Positions 27,755 through 37,731 are shown, counted from the stretch's first letter. The stretch is 64,000 nt of DNA from an uncultured Pelagibacteraceae bacterium (GCA_902596325.1 CACJTN010000002.1:1-64000); one strand, 5' to 3'. Made by a program: numbers and translations. The notes: a model not told the origin generated them from the sequence alone.

Positions 27755-28708
27755 ATGAAAAAAATACTTGTCACTAGAAGGTTGTTAAGATCAAATGAGG
27801 ATAAGCTTAAAAATTTATATGACGTGAATCTTAATTTAAATGACGAATTATATTCCCAAGATAAACTAATAGAGCTTAGCCAAGGATGTGATGGAATTTT
27901 ATCTGCATTAACAGACAAATTAGATGAGGAAACAATAAATAAATTACCAGATAGCGTAAAAATTTTGTCTAACTTTGCAGTTGGTTTTGGAAATATTGAT
28001 CTCGAAGCAGCAAAAAAAAGAAATATTGCAGTAACTAATACGCCAGAAGTCTTAACAGATGCTACTGCAGAAATTGGTATCTTATTAATTTTGGGTGCGT
28101 GCAGGAGAGCTTCTGAAGGTATTGAGGGTGCAAGAGAGTCGAACTGGAAATGGTCTGCTGATTATCTTATTGGCAAACAATTAACTGGAGCACGACTAGG
28201 AATTTTGGGCATGGGTAGAATAGGTCAAAAAATTGCTCACGTAGCTAGATCATTAGGTATGATTATCCACTACCACAACAGATCCAAGCTTAGTGGTGAT
28301 AAAGAGCAAGGAGCAACTTATCACGAAACCTTAGAAAGTTTATTGTCTGTATCGGATGTATTATCTGTGTGTTGTCCAGCCTCTAAAGAGACTGTTAATT
28401 TAATAAATAAAGATGCATTAGAAAAATTGCCCAAAGGAGCAGTAGTAACCAACGTAGCTAGAGGAGACATCGTTGATGACGAAGCTTTGATAGATGCACT
28501 AGATAGAAGAAAAGTATATGCAGTTGGTCTTGACGTATATAAAGGAGAGCCAAACTTAAATCCCGGGTACATGAAGCACAAAAGTGCATTTATATTACCG
28601 CATCTTGGTAGTGCCACAAAAGAAACTAGGACTGCAATGGCTAATCTAGCCATTGATAATCTTACAGAATTTTTTGATACAGGTGGCTGTAAGAATAAAG
28701 TTAACTAA
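27755..28708 (+). CDS. D-2-hydroxyacid dehydrogenase (glyoxylate/hydroxypyruvate reductase-like)
   Basis: LGILGMGRIGQKIA, TNVARGDIVDDEALIDAL, GLDVYKGEP, LPHLGSATKETR. Confidence 0.94.
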   Translation: MKKILVTRRLLRSNEDKLKNLYDVNLNLNDELYSQDKLIELSQGCDGILSALTDKLDEETINKLPDSVKILSNFAVGFGNIDLEAAKKRNIAVTNTPEVLTDATAEIGILLILGACRRASEGIEGARESNWKWSADYLIGKQLTGARLGILGMGRIGQKIAHVARSLGMIIHYHNRSKLSGDKEQGATYHETLESLLSVSDVLSVCCPASKETVNLINKDALEKLPKGAVVTNVARGDIVDDEALIDALDRRKVYAVGLDVYKGEPNLNPGYMKHKSAFILPHLGSATKETRTAMANLAIDNLTEFFDTGGCKNKVN

Positions 28709-28827
28709 TAGATGTTAATAATTACCACTCAAGGTTGTAAATAATTTGTAATAAGTCTATTTAGCATAGGACTCTTCAATCCTTTTATGCTTTAATTGCA
28801 TAGTTAATTAACTAAGAGGAGAGAAGA

Positions 28828-29973
28828 ATGATTAAATCTAAAAAATCTTTGAGGGGAAAAACACCTTCAAGACGAAAATTCTTCAAGACAGCAGCAGCAG
28901 CCGGTGTAGCAGCAGTTGCAATGCCTTACGTAAATTTAGGTGCAGCTCAAACCTTGAAAATGCAAGCAGCATGGCCAAGTGGAGCTAACATATTTTTCGA
29001 AATGGCAGGCGACTATTGCAAAATGGTTAGCGACATGTCTGGAGGATCTTTAAAAATTGATCTACAACCTGTTGGAGCAGTTGTAAAGACCAGTGAAATT
29101 GGTCAAGCTGTTAGCTCGGGTGCTGTTGATATGGGTCACTGGGTAACTGCATACTGGTATGGTAAAAATCCAGCTGCATCTTTATTCGGAACTGGTCCGT
29201 CATACGGAATGTCATCTCAAGAGGTAATGGGATGGATGGAATATGGTGGAGGAAGAGCATTGTATGAAGAGACTATTAAAAAAGTAGGCTTTGATTACAC
29301 TGGTGTATTCCATATGCCGATGCCAGCACAACCATTTGGTTGGTTTAAGAAAAATGTAACTAAAGTATCTGATGTTAAAGGTATGAAGTACAGAACAGTT
29401 GGTCTTGCTACTAACGTTCTTACAGCAATGGGAATGGTCGTAAGACAGTTACCAGGTGGTGAAATTCAACCAGCAATGAAAACTGGATTGATTGAAGCAG
29501 CTGAGTTTAACAACCCAACTTCAGACTCTCAGTTTGGTATGCAAGATGTTTCTAAGCATTATCACTTAGGAAGCTTCCACCAATCACAAGAGATGTTTGA
29601 AATACCGATTAACAACAAATCTTTCAACAGTCTGTCACCAGCAAATCAAGCAATATTAAAAAATGCTGCTTATGCTGCAAACACAGATAACTATTTCAAA
29701 GCATTAGTTAGATATTCAGCTGATTTATCTAAATTAATGAATGAACATAAAGTTAACGTTTACCAAACGTCTGATGAGATTTTAGCTCAACAATTAAAAG
29801 GTTGGGATAAAGTTATCGGCGATTTCACGAAGAAAGATGCTTTCTTCAAAAAAGTCGTAGATTCTCAAAAAGCATACGCTAAGAGAGTAATGAAATACTT
29901 GCTGATGAATCAGCCAAATTACAGATTAGCTTATGAAAATGAGTTCGGACCGTTAGGGAAAGTTAAAATATAA
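28828..29973 (+). CDS. TRAP transporter substrate-binding protein, DctP family, TakP-like
   Basis: Tat-type signal PSRRKFFKTAAAAGVAAVAM; QLPGGEIQPAMKTGLIEAAEFNNPTSD...; followed by dctQM-like genes. Confidence 0.93.
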   Translation: MIKSKKSLRGKTPSRRKFFKTAAAAGVAAVAMPYVNLGAAQTLKMQAAWPSGANIFFEMAGDYCKMVSDMSGGSLKIDLQPVGAVVKTSEIGQAVSSGAVDMGHWVTAYWYGKNPAASLFGTGPSYGMSSQEVMGWMEYGGGRALYEETIKKVGFDYTGVFHMPMPAQPFGWFKKNVTKVSDVKGMKYRTVGLATNVLTAMGMVVRQLPGGEIQPAMKTGLIEAAEFNNPTSDSQFGMQDVSKHYHLGSFHQSQEMFEIPINNKSFNSLSPANQAILKNAAYAANTDNYFKALVRYSADLSKLMNEHKVNVYQTSDEILAQQLKGWDKVIGDFTKKDAFFKKVVDSQKAYAKRVMKYLLMNQPNYRLAYENEFGPLGKVKI

Positions 29974-29995
29974 AGTTAAATCTTAATTAAATTGA

Positions 29996-30020
29996 GGGGG
30001 CCAAAGGCCCCCTTTTTTTT
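29996..30020 (+). terminator. Rho-independent-type terminator between the TRAP SBP and permease genes
   Basis: GGGGGCC-AAA-GGCCCCC perfect 7-bp stem (29996-30012) followed by eight T. Confidence 0.93.
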
Positions 30021-30058
30021 GTTTGCTAAACTAACTGTATTTATCATAGAGTAAAACA

Positions 30059-30646
30059 ATGAGATCTTTCATAAAATTTGCAGATACCCTTAGTGCTTCA
30101 ATGGGAAAAGCTTTCTCTTGGTGCATTGTAATTTTAATGGGAGGCACGTGTTATGAAGTAATTATGGCATATGCTTTTAATAGTCCCACATTATGGAACT
30201 TTGATTTTAGTTTACAGATGTATGGAGCTATTTTTATGATGGCAGGAGCATATACCTTATCTACAGAAGCACATGTAAGAGGGGATGTCATCTACAGACT
30301 ATTCCCAACAAGAGTTCAAGGTTGGATTGATTTAGTTTTATATTTTATTTTTTTCTTTCCAGGTATTTTAGCTTTAGTATTTTATGGATATGAATACGCA
30401 GCACTCGCTTGGAAAATAAAAGAAACTAGCTGGAATAGTCCGGCACAAATACAAATTTATATGGCAAAGTCTATAATACCCTTATCTGGACTCTTATTAG
30501 CAATTCAGGGTATTAGTGAAGTGTTTAGAGCAATTATATGTATTAAAACAGGTCACTGGCCAGAAAGACTATCAGCAGACGCTGAAGAAACAGAAAAGGT
30601 ATTAATGAGAACCTCACAAAAGGATGACAAAGCCGATGTTATTTGA
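30059..30646 (+). CDS. TRAP transporter small permease (DctQ-like)
   Basis: Four-TM profile, MYGAIFMMAGAYTLSTEAHVRGDVIYR. Confidence 0.93.
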   Translation: MRSFIKFADTLSASMGKAFSWCIVILMGGTCYEVIMAYAFNSPTLWNFDFSLQMYGAIFMMAGAYTLSTEAHVRGDVIYRLFPTRVQGWIDLVLYFIFFFPGILALVFYGYEYAALAWKIKETSWNSPAQIQIYMAKSIIPLSGLLLAIQGISEVFRAIICIKTGHWPERLSADAEETEKVLMRTSQKDDKADVI

Positions 30647-31997
30647 ACTTTCAAATCCTGAGATAGCAATTTTAATGATGAGTTTATTTCTTTTTGCTGT
30701 TTTATTAGGTTTCCCAATCGCATTCACTTTATTAGCGATGGGAGTTGGATTTGGTTATTATGCTTACTTTGATCCAAGTAGAATGGATCATTTACTCGAT
30801 AATCGGATATTTTCTTTATTAGTTCAAAATACCTATACGATAATGGATAATACCGTTTTAACTGCAGTCCCCTTATTTCTTTTTATGGGCTATCTAGTAG
30901 AAAGAGCAGGAATTGTAGCAAAATTATTCTTTGCGATTAGATTAGCATCTCATCGACTACCAGCATCAATGGCTGTTGCAGCACTTGTAACTTGTGCACT
31001 ATTTTCAACAGCAACAGGAATTATCGGTGCTGTTGTAACTTTAATGGGACTTCTAGCTTGGCCGGCAATGATAAGAGCTGGATATGATAAAAAATTTGCA
31101 TCAGGTGTAATTTGCTCTGGAGGTTGCTTAGGAATACTAATCCCACCGAGTATTATGTTAATTGTTTATGCTGTTATAGCTCAGCTTTCGCCCTTAAGAC
31201 TTTTTGCAGCTGCGATATTTCCAGGTTTAATGTTGGCTGGATTGTATATTCTCTATGTAATAATAAGAGCGTATTTTAATCCATCTTTAGCACCTAAACC
31301 AGCAGCAGAGGAAATACCACCGAGATCAGAGATATTGAAAGAGGTATTAGTATCTTTTGTTCCATTATTTTCTTTAATAATTTTAGTACTTGGTACAATT
31401 TTAGCAGGACTTGCAACTCCAGCCGAGGCTGCAGCAGTCGGTGCTTTTGGAGCTTTAGTGCTTTCATATTTCTATAAATCTTTAAAATGGAAAAACTTTA
31501 AAGAGTCTGTATTTCTTACAGCAAAAACAAGTGCAATGATTATGTGGTTATTTGTGGGTTCATGGACCTTCGCATCAGTATTTTCATACCTTGGAGGACA
31601 TGAAGTTTTTGAAACGTTCTTCAAATCAATGGATATTCAACCATGGCAATTTCTAGTAATTACGCAAATAATAATATTTTTACTGGGTTGGCCCCTTGAG
31701 TGGACTGAAATTTTAATTATTTTTGTTCCAATATTCTTACCTCTTGTTGAGTTTTTTGGAGTAAACCCTTATTTTTTTGCAATGCTAATTGCTTTAAATT
31801 TACAAACTTCTTTTTTAACTCCACCTATGGCAATGTCAGCCTATTATTTGAAAGGAGTCCAAAGTAGGAATGTTGAACTAATGCAAATATTTAGAGGTAT
31901 CATGCCTTTTTTAGGCATTGTAATTTTAGCTATGGTCTTAATGTATATATTCCCAGGTATTGCACTATGGTTACCAGATACTTTATTTGCTGATTAA
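30624..31997 (+). CDS. TRAP transporter large permease (DctM-like)
   Basis: FPIAFTLLAMGVGFG, TAVPLFLFMGYLVERAG, GGCLGILIPPSIMLIVYAV, LQTSFLTPPMAMSAYYLKG; alternative ATG at 30636. Confidence 0.95.
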   Translation: MTKPMLFELSNPEIAILMMSLFLFAVLLGFPIAFTLLAMGVGFGYYAYFDPSRMDHLLDNRIFSLLVQNTYTIMDNTVLTAVPLFLFMGYLVERAGIVAKLFFAIRLASHRLPASMAVAALVTCALFSTATGIIGAVVTLMGLLAWPAMIRAGYDKKFASGVICSGGCLGILIPPSIMLIVYAVIAQLSPLRLFAAAIFPGLMLAGLYILYVIIRAYFNPSLAPKPAAEEIPPRSEILKEVLVSFVPLFSLIILVLGTILAGLATPAEAAAVGAFGALVLSYFYKSLKWKNFKESVFLTAKTSAMIMWLFVGSWTFASVFSYLGGHEVFETFFKSMDIQPWQFLVITQIIIFLLGWPLEWTEILIIFVPIFLPLVEFFGVNPYFFAMLIALNLQTSFLTPPMAMSAYYLKGVQSRNVELMQIFRGIMPFLGIVILAMVLMYIFPGIALWLPDTLFAD

Positions 31998-32005
31998 AAT
32001 TTTAA

Positions 32006-33343
32006 ATGTCAAATCTTTTTTCATTACCTGTTCATCAGTTAGCTGAAAAAATAAGAAAGTCTGAATTAACATCTACAGAACTTTGTACAAATTATATTGA
32101 TCAAATTAAAAAATTTGAAAAAGATGTTAAAGCCTGGGTTCACTTTGATAAAAAACTTCTTTTAGAAAAAGCGGATGAAGCTGACAAACATCGTAAATCT
32201 GGTAAGCCTATGGGTCCATTACATGGAATTCCAGTAGCATTAAAGGATATTATAGGTACTTATGATATGCCTACTGAATGTGGAACTGTTTTACGAAAAG
32301 GTAAAACACAATCTCAGAATGCTGAAATTGTTGATATATTAAAATCAGCTGGAGCTATTATAATGGGGAAAACTGCTACATCTGAATTGGCATTTCTTGC
32401 TCCACCTGCAACTAGAAATCCCCACGATTATTCTAGAACTCCAGGTGGGTCATCTAGTGGATCTGCAGCAGTTATAGCAACGCATATGGCACCGTTGTCG
32501 ATTGGATCTCAAACTGGAGGTTCAGTAATAAGGCCAGCCTCTTATTGTGGTGTAGTTGGATACAAACCAAGTTATGGATTAATTTCTAGAAATGGAGTTT
32601 TGAGAACCTCATATAATTTAGATCATATTGGAGTTTTTGGCAAAACAGTAGAAGATGTTGCTCTACTTGCAAAAATTCTAATAAAAAAAGATCAATATGA
32701 TGAAGCTACAATACATTATTCATCTGAATTTATGTTAGAGGAATGTTTAAAAGGACCGCTTTTTGAACCAAAATTTATTTTTTATAAAACAGATAGTTGG
32801 AAAAAAATTGATAAAAAATCAAGAGAGTCATTTGAATATTTTATAAAATCTTTTAAAAAGAACATAGAAGTGTTTGATACTCCATCCTATTTTAAAGATA
32901 TTGATAAATACCATAGAGTTATTCACGAATCCGATTTAGCAAACAATTTTCAAATGTATTATAAAAAATCAAAAAACAAACTGTCTAAAGAAATGCAAAC
33001 AGCAATATCTAAAGGTATGAAACATACAGCAAAAGAATATTTAGATGCAGTAGATTTTATGAAAAGAAGCTATGAATCTTACAAAGAGGTTTTCGAAGAT
33101 TATCATGGTGTAATAAGTCCTTGCAGTACTGGGGTAGCGGATAAGGGATTAAAAAGTACAGGTAGTGCAGATTTCAATCGAGTATGGTCCTATATGCACA
33201 CACCAGCTATATCTCTACCTTTACTTCAAGGAGAAAATAATTTACCTTTAGGAGTTCAATTAATCGGTGACAAGTATGATGATCATAGGTTTCTTGGAGT
33301 TGCTAGGTGGTTGGAACAAAAAAGTAAGGAGCACAATGAATAA
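32006..33343 (+). CDS. Amidase (amidase signature family)
   Basis: GPLHGIPVALKDI, GGSSSGSAAVIATHMAPLSIGSQTGGSVIRPASYCGVVGYKPSYG. Confidence 0.95.
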   Translation: MSNLFSLPVHQLAEKIRKSELTSTELCTNYIDQIKKFEKDVKAWVHFDKKLLLEKADEADKHRKSGKPMGPLHGIPVALKDIIGTYDMPTECGTVLRKGKTQSQNAEIVDILKSAGAIIMGKTATSELAFLAPPATRNPHDYSRTPGGSSSGSAAVIATHMAPLSIGSQTGGSVIRPASYCGVVGYKPSYGLISRNGVLRTSYNLDHIGVFGKTVEDVALLAKILIKKDQYDEATIHYSSEFMLEECLKGPLFEPKFIFYKTDSWKKIDKKSRESFEYFIKSFKKNIEVFDTPSYFKDIDKYHRVIHESDLANNFQMYYKKSKNKLSKEMQTAISKGMKHTAKEYLDAVDFMKRSYESYKEVFEDYHGVISPCSTGVADKGLKSTGSADFNRVWSYMHTPAISLPLLQGENNLPLGVQLIGDKYDDHRFLGVARWLEQKSKEHNE

Positions 33344-33512
33344 GATTACAACACTCGTAGGTCTATCTTTTGCATTATTTTTTCTAATAGGATTAGCTAC
33401 AACTCTGACTAGGTCAATGATGATATCTTTTCTCGATGTTTTACCGGTGTATATTTTAATGGGTATAGCCATTATTATGATGGTTTACGAAGCTTTCTTT
33501 GATAAAAAATAA
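33336..33512 (+). CDS. Small two-TM membrane protein, 58 aa
   Basis: MNKITTLVGLSFALFFLIGLATTLTRSMMISFLDVLPVYILMGIAIIMMVYEAFFDKK; ATG at 33336 chosen over the ORF-track start at 33267. Confidence 0.6.
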   Translation: MNKITTLVGLSFALFFLIGLATTLTRSMMISFLDVLPVYILMGIAIIMMVYEAFFDKK

Positions 33513-33524
33513 ATCAGACATAAA

Positions 33525-34433
33525 TTGAAAAACAATAGTTCAATTTTAATACCTTACTTATTATTATTTATTCAACCTGTATTCATGGCTAGTAATTTAA
33601 TTGTGGCTAGGGGTGGAGTGGAATTTGTACCACCTATTTCTCTTGCATTTTGGAGATGGACAATAGTTTTTATAATTTTATTTCTTTTTAATTACGAAAA
33701 ATTAATTAAAAAAAAAAAAATTGTTAAAAAAGAATTTAAAAAACTTTTCTTTTTAGGAGCCATGGGTTGTGGTGTATGTGGAGCATTTCCTTTTCTTGCT
33801 GGTCAAACAACAACTATTATAAATATGGGAATAATATATACCTCATCACCAATATTTATAATTCTAATTTCTTATTTTCTTTTTAAAGAAAAGTTTACTA
33901 TTCTAAAATTTATTGGTTTAGTTTTATGTTTAATTGGAGTTTTATTAATAATAATTAAAGCAGATATAAATTTGCTTTTATCACTAAAATTTACCAAAGG
34001 TGATTTATGGATGTTAGGAGCTGCGATAGGTTGGGCCTTGTATTCGGTTTATCTTTTTTATTGGAAATCAAATTTATCTGTTTTTGAACGTTTTACAGTT
34101 ATATCTTTATGCGGAGCATTAAGCTTGCTACCTTTTTACATTTCTGAGCAGATTCTAATACAACCAACAATTTTTAATAATTATTTTTATATGTGGACTT
34201 TCTTTGCTGCAATCTCTCCAGGGATAATCGCTTTTAGTCTTTATACATATACACAAAAATATCTTGGTGCCACTACAACTGGATTTACACTATATTTATT
34301 TACAGTTTATGGTGCTTTCTACGGTATTATTTTATTTAATGAAAAATTAGAGGCTTATCATTATTTATCAACCTTAATGGTATTTTTGGGAATATATTTA
34401 GTTAAAAAAAAAATAAAAAATGAAAAAATATAA
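33525..34433 (+). CDS. EamA/DMT-family transporter
   Basis: Ten-TM profile with two EamA halves; TTG start at 33525. Confidence 0.88.
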   Translation: MKNNSSILIPYLLLFIQPVFMASNLIVARGGVEFVPPISLAFWRWTIVFIILFLFNYEKLIKKKKIVKKEFKKLFFLGAMGCGVCGAFPFLAGQTTTIINMGIIYTSSPIFIILISYFLFKEKFTILKFIGLVLCLIGVLLIIIKADINLLLSLKFTKGDLWMLGAAIGWALYSVYLFYWKSNLSVFERFTVISLCGALSLLPFYISEQILIQPTIFNNYFYMWTFFAAISPGIIAFSLYTYTQKYLGATTTGFTLYLFTVYGAFYGIILFNEKLEAYHYLSTLMVFLGIYLVKKKIKNEKI

Positions 34434-35229
34434 AATGAACTTACCAAACGTATTAATCGTTATATTTATAGCATATTTGATTGTAGTCATGTTTATATAT
34501 TTTTACCAAAGAAAGTTGTTATACCATCCTTCAGAGAATAATTATTTAGATGAAACAAATTTAAATCACAAGATTGAAAAAATCTACGTACAATCAGATA
34601 CTGAATTAATTTCCTGGTATTATAATAACAACAAAAGTAACAAAACTATTTTGTTTTTTCATGGCAATGCTGGAAGATTAGATAATAGAGTTTATAAACT
34701 TAATGAATTAGCAAAATTAAATATAAATTACCTCATAGTTGCTTATCGCGGTTTTAGTGGTAATGAAGGCAAACCAAGTGAAGAAGGAATATATAAGGAT
34801 TCTGAAGCTGCAAAAAAATGGTTAAATGAGAACGGGGTAGATGATAAAAACATTATTCTATATGGAGAGTCGCTCGGCACTGCAGTAGCGGTAGATTTAG
34901 CATCAAAAAATAATTTTGCTGGTATAATTCTGGAATCTCCCTTTACTTCAATGACAAAACTTGCAAAAAAATATTATCCATATTTACCAGTTAAAATTCT
35001 TTTAAAGGACAAATATGATTCAGAAAATAAACTACACAAGATTAATATACCAATTCTTATTATGCATGGATATAAAGATACGATTGTACCTTTTGAAATG
35101 GGAAAGGAAATATTCAATAAATCTAACGACCCAAAATTTAAATATTTTAATGAAACAGATGACCATATGATGGATTACAACTCTGATCTAATTTCCAGTT
35201 TAAAAAATTTTGTTGAAGGTTTAAATTAG
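34420..35229 (+). CDS. Membrane-anchored alpha/beta hydrolase (BEM46/ABHD13-like)
   Basis: FFHGNAGRLDNR, YRGFSGNEGKPSEEGIY, LYGESLGTAVAVDLA, LIMHGYKDTIVPFEMG. Confidence 0.92.
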   Translation: MKKYKMNLPNVLIVIFIAYLIVVMFIYFYQRKLLYHPSENNYLDETNLNHKIEKIYVQSDTELISWYYNNNKSNKTILFFHGNAGRLDNRVYKLNELAKLNINYLIVAYRGFSGNEGKPSEEGIYKDSEAAKKWLNENGVDDKNIILYGESLGTAVAVDLASKNNFAGIILESPFTSMTKLAKKYYPYLPVKILLKDKYDSENKLHKINIPILIMHGYKDTIVPFEMGKEIFNKSNDPKFKYFNETDDHMMDYNSDLISSLKNFVEGLN

Positions 35230-35279
35230 GCCACATTCTAGTCAAATAAGAAACTAATTTTTTTTAAATATTTTAAAAA

Positions 35280-35840
35280 ATGAAATATTTATTAACAACT
35301 ATTTTTTCTTTTTTTATAAATATTAGTTTATCAGCAGAGATATCTCATGAAAATTTCGATAAATTGTTTAATGTAGGAACGATGAAATCTTATGATAATG
35401 AATTTACGTTATATTTTAAGTCGAGAAAAAAATCTATTTTAGCCAGGGGTGAAAGAGAAAACTACATAAAAGATTATCCACAAGATCTTTACATTTACTT
35501 TCATGAGACAAAAAGAGATTTACCACTCATTTCTTATGAATGGTTTCCCAAAGAAGCAAAAAAAATAACCAATTTTAATACATATCCTGTATTCCCTGAA
35601 GATTTTGCATATTACTTATTACAAGACAATAATACACTTGTAATGATAAATGCAAAAAAGCAACTTAAGAAAAACTTTGAGTTTAACATTAGAGAAAGAA
35701 AATTAACTCTTCGTGAGGATAAAAATAAAATAGATTTTATAATTTCAACTTTTGCAAAAAATTGTGGGTATAAGAATATTAAAGAAAATTATAATTGTTA
35801 TTTTTATAAACCATTGGTATCAAGTTATTTGTTTAATTAG
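35280..35840 (+). CDS. Secreted protein of unknown function
   Basis: 186-aa ORF with signal peptide (LLTTIFSFFINISLSA). Confidence 0.55.
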   Translation: MKYLLTTIFSFFINISLSAEISHENFDKLFNVGTMKSYDNEFTLYFKSRKKSILARGERENYIKDYPQDLYIYFHETKRDLPLISYEWFPKEAKKITNFNTYPVFPEDFAYYLLQDNNTLVMINAKKQLKKNFEFNIRERKLTLREDKNKIDFIISTFAKNCGYKNIKENYNCYFYKPLVSSYLFN

Positions 35841-36753
35841 TTTCCAAAAAAGCATCGGCAAATTTACTTGAGTCAAAAATTTGCAAATCATCTATTTTTT
35901 CTCCTAGTCCAAGTGCGATTATTGGTAACCTAAATTTTTGGGCTATTGCTATTAATATTCCACCTTTTGCAGTTCCATCTAGTTTTGTCATTATTATTCC
36001 CGTTATTGGGATGATTTTGTTAAACTCATCGACTTGATTAATTATATTCTGACCTGAAGTCGCGTCTAACACTAATATTACCTCATGAGGAGAGTCTGAA
36101 ATAATTTTTTTTGTTACATTTGCTATTTTTTTATATTCTTCCATTAAGTTTTTTTTATTTTGAAGTCGTCCAGCTGTATCTAATAGTGTTTTATTAACAT
36201 TTTTTGATTTAGCATGTTCAGCAGCTTTGTAAGCAACAGATGCAGGATCGGAGCCAGGAGAGGATTTAATAATTTCTACACCAATTCTTTTTGACCATTC
36301 CTCAAGCTGCTCTATAGCAGCAGCCCTGAATGTATCACATGCAGCAAAAGCTACTTTATTGTCATTATCCTTTAAAATTTTACCAATTTTCCCAATAGTT
36401 GTTGTTTTTCCTGCACCATTCACCCCTGATATTAAAATTATATCATTTAAATTCGATCTATTAAAAAAATTCTTCTTCTCTAAAGGAAGCATCAAATTTA
36501 TTATAAACTCTTTTAATATTTTATTTATCTCATTTATCGGATCTAAATTGGGATCAATTTTTCTATCTGATATTATTGTTTTAATTTTAGCAGATGCTTC
36601 AACTCCAACATCTGAACTAATTAAAAATTCTTCTATTTCATCAAGTTTTTTATCGTCTATTTCCTTTTTAACAACAATCTCTCTAAACCCTTCGGAGATT
36701 TTATTAGCACTTTTTTTAAAACCTAATTTAAACTTTTCAAATATTCCCATCAT
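35833..36753 (-). CDS. ftsY: Signal recognition particle receptor FtsY (NG domain)
   Basis: SGVNGAGKTTTIGKI, AACDTFRAAAIEQLEEW, LLDTAGRLQNK, MTKLDGTAKGG. Confidence 0.97.
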   Translation of the reverse strand: MMGIFEKFKLGFKKSANKISEGFREIVVKKEIDDKKLDEIEEFLISSDVGVEASAKIKTIISDRKIDPNLDPINEINKILKEFIINLMLPLEKKNFFNRSNLNDIILISGVNGAGKTTTIGKIGKILKDNDNKVAFAACDTFRAAAIEQLEEWSKRIGVEIIKSSPGSDPASVAYKAAEHAKSKNVNKTLLDTAGRLQNKKNLMEEYKKIANVTKKIISDSPHEVILVLDATSGQNIINQVDEFNKIIPITGIIMTKLDGTAKGGILIAIAQKFRLPIIALGLGEKIDDLQIFDSSKFADAFLETN

Positions 36754-37574
36754 AAATTTATTTCAATTGATTTAATATTAGATACCGCACCTTTCATTTT
36801 TATAGAATTATTCTTATTTATAGAAATAGATAAATTCCCCAATTCAAATTCTATATCTACCTCATTTCCAGTCAGACCGTTTATTTTACTAGCAAAAGCA
36901 GTAGCACATGCAGCCGATCCACAAGCCTTAGTTAATCCTGCACCCCTTTCCCAGACCTTAACAAATATTTTTTTGCTATCCTTAATTTCAGCAAGTGTAA
37001 TGTTACATCTATCTGGAAATAATTTATTTATTTCTAAATTTGGTCCAATATCTTTTAAATTAAAATTTTCTAATTTATCAACAAAGAAAATAACATGAGG
37101 ATTACCCACATTTACAGCCGTACCACCAAAATATTCATTTTTATTATTATCTGTTATTTTTAAATTTAAATTTTTTGTATCCATTTTCTGACTGATAGGT
37201 ATTTCTTTCCATTCAGTTTTTGGTATTCCAATAACAGTTTCAACTAAATTTTTGTCCAAAATTTTGGAATTTAAAACCCCTGATTTTGTTCTTAAAATTA
37301 TTTCTTTTTTATTGTTTTCTTCAGATATTAAATAAGCAACACACCTTGTGCCATTTCCACAAGCTCCAGACTCACTTCCATCTGAATTATAAAATATTAA
37401 ATCAGCATCGGACTCATCTGAGTGGTTCATGATAATAAGTTGATCGCATCCTATAAATGACCGATTACAAATTTTAATTATTTGGTCACTAGAAAGCTTA
37501 ATTTTATCAGTTCTGTTGTCGATAATCACAAAATCATTACCTAATCCGTCCATTTTAAAAGCTTTAAAATTCAT
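36750..37574 (-). CDS. dapF: Diaminopimelate epimerase
   Basis: MDGLGNDFVIIDNR, SESGACGNGTRCVA, VNVGNPHVIFFV, GAGLTKACGSAACA. Confidence 0.97.
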   Translation of the reverse strand: MNFKAFKMDGLGNDFVIIDNRTDKIKLSSDQIIKICNRSFIGCDQLIIMNHSDESDADLIFYNSDGSESGACGNGTRCVAYLISEENNKKEIILRTKSGVLNSKILDKNLVETVIGIPKTEWKEIPISQKMDTKNLNLKITDNNKNEYFGGTAVNVGNPHVIFFVDKLENFNLKDIGPNLEINKLFPDRCNITLAEIKDSKKIFVKVWERGAGLTKACGSAACATAFASKINGLTGNEVDIEFELGNLSISINKNNSIKMKGAVSNIKSIEINL

Positions 37575-37634
37575 ATATTTATACTTAACTTATTTATTGA
37601 CTTTTTGAACCTCTATTATACTTTACCGACGTTT

Positions 37635-37710
37635 CCGCAAAAAACAGCTATTTGCGGTGTCTTTGTTTACAAAGAGATCGACATCAGTCAGCGATATTCG
37701 CCCACTGATG
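37635..37710 (+). ncRNA. Candidate structured leader RNA (three consecutive hairpins) upstream of ffh
   Basis: CCGCAAA/TTTGCGG (37635-37657); TCTTTG-TTTA-CAAAGA (37660-37675); CATCAGT/ACTGATG (37682-37710) enclosing GCGA-TAT-TCGC. Confidence 0.65.
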
Positions 37711-37731
37711 CGTTAACTGCTGGAGTAAAAT

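Noticed and set aside
37623-37731. Possibility that the ffh leader is the 4.5S SRP RNA (ffs)
   Set aside because: The conserved SRP domain IV sequence is not present; structure is three short hairpins instead of one long rod.
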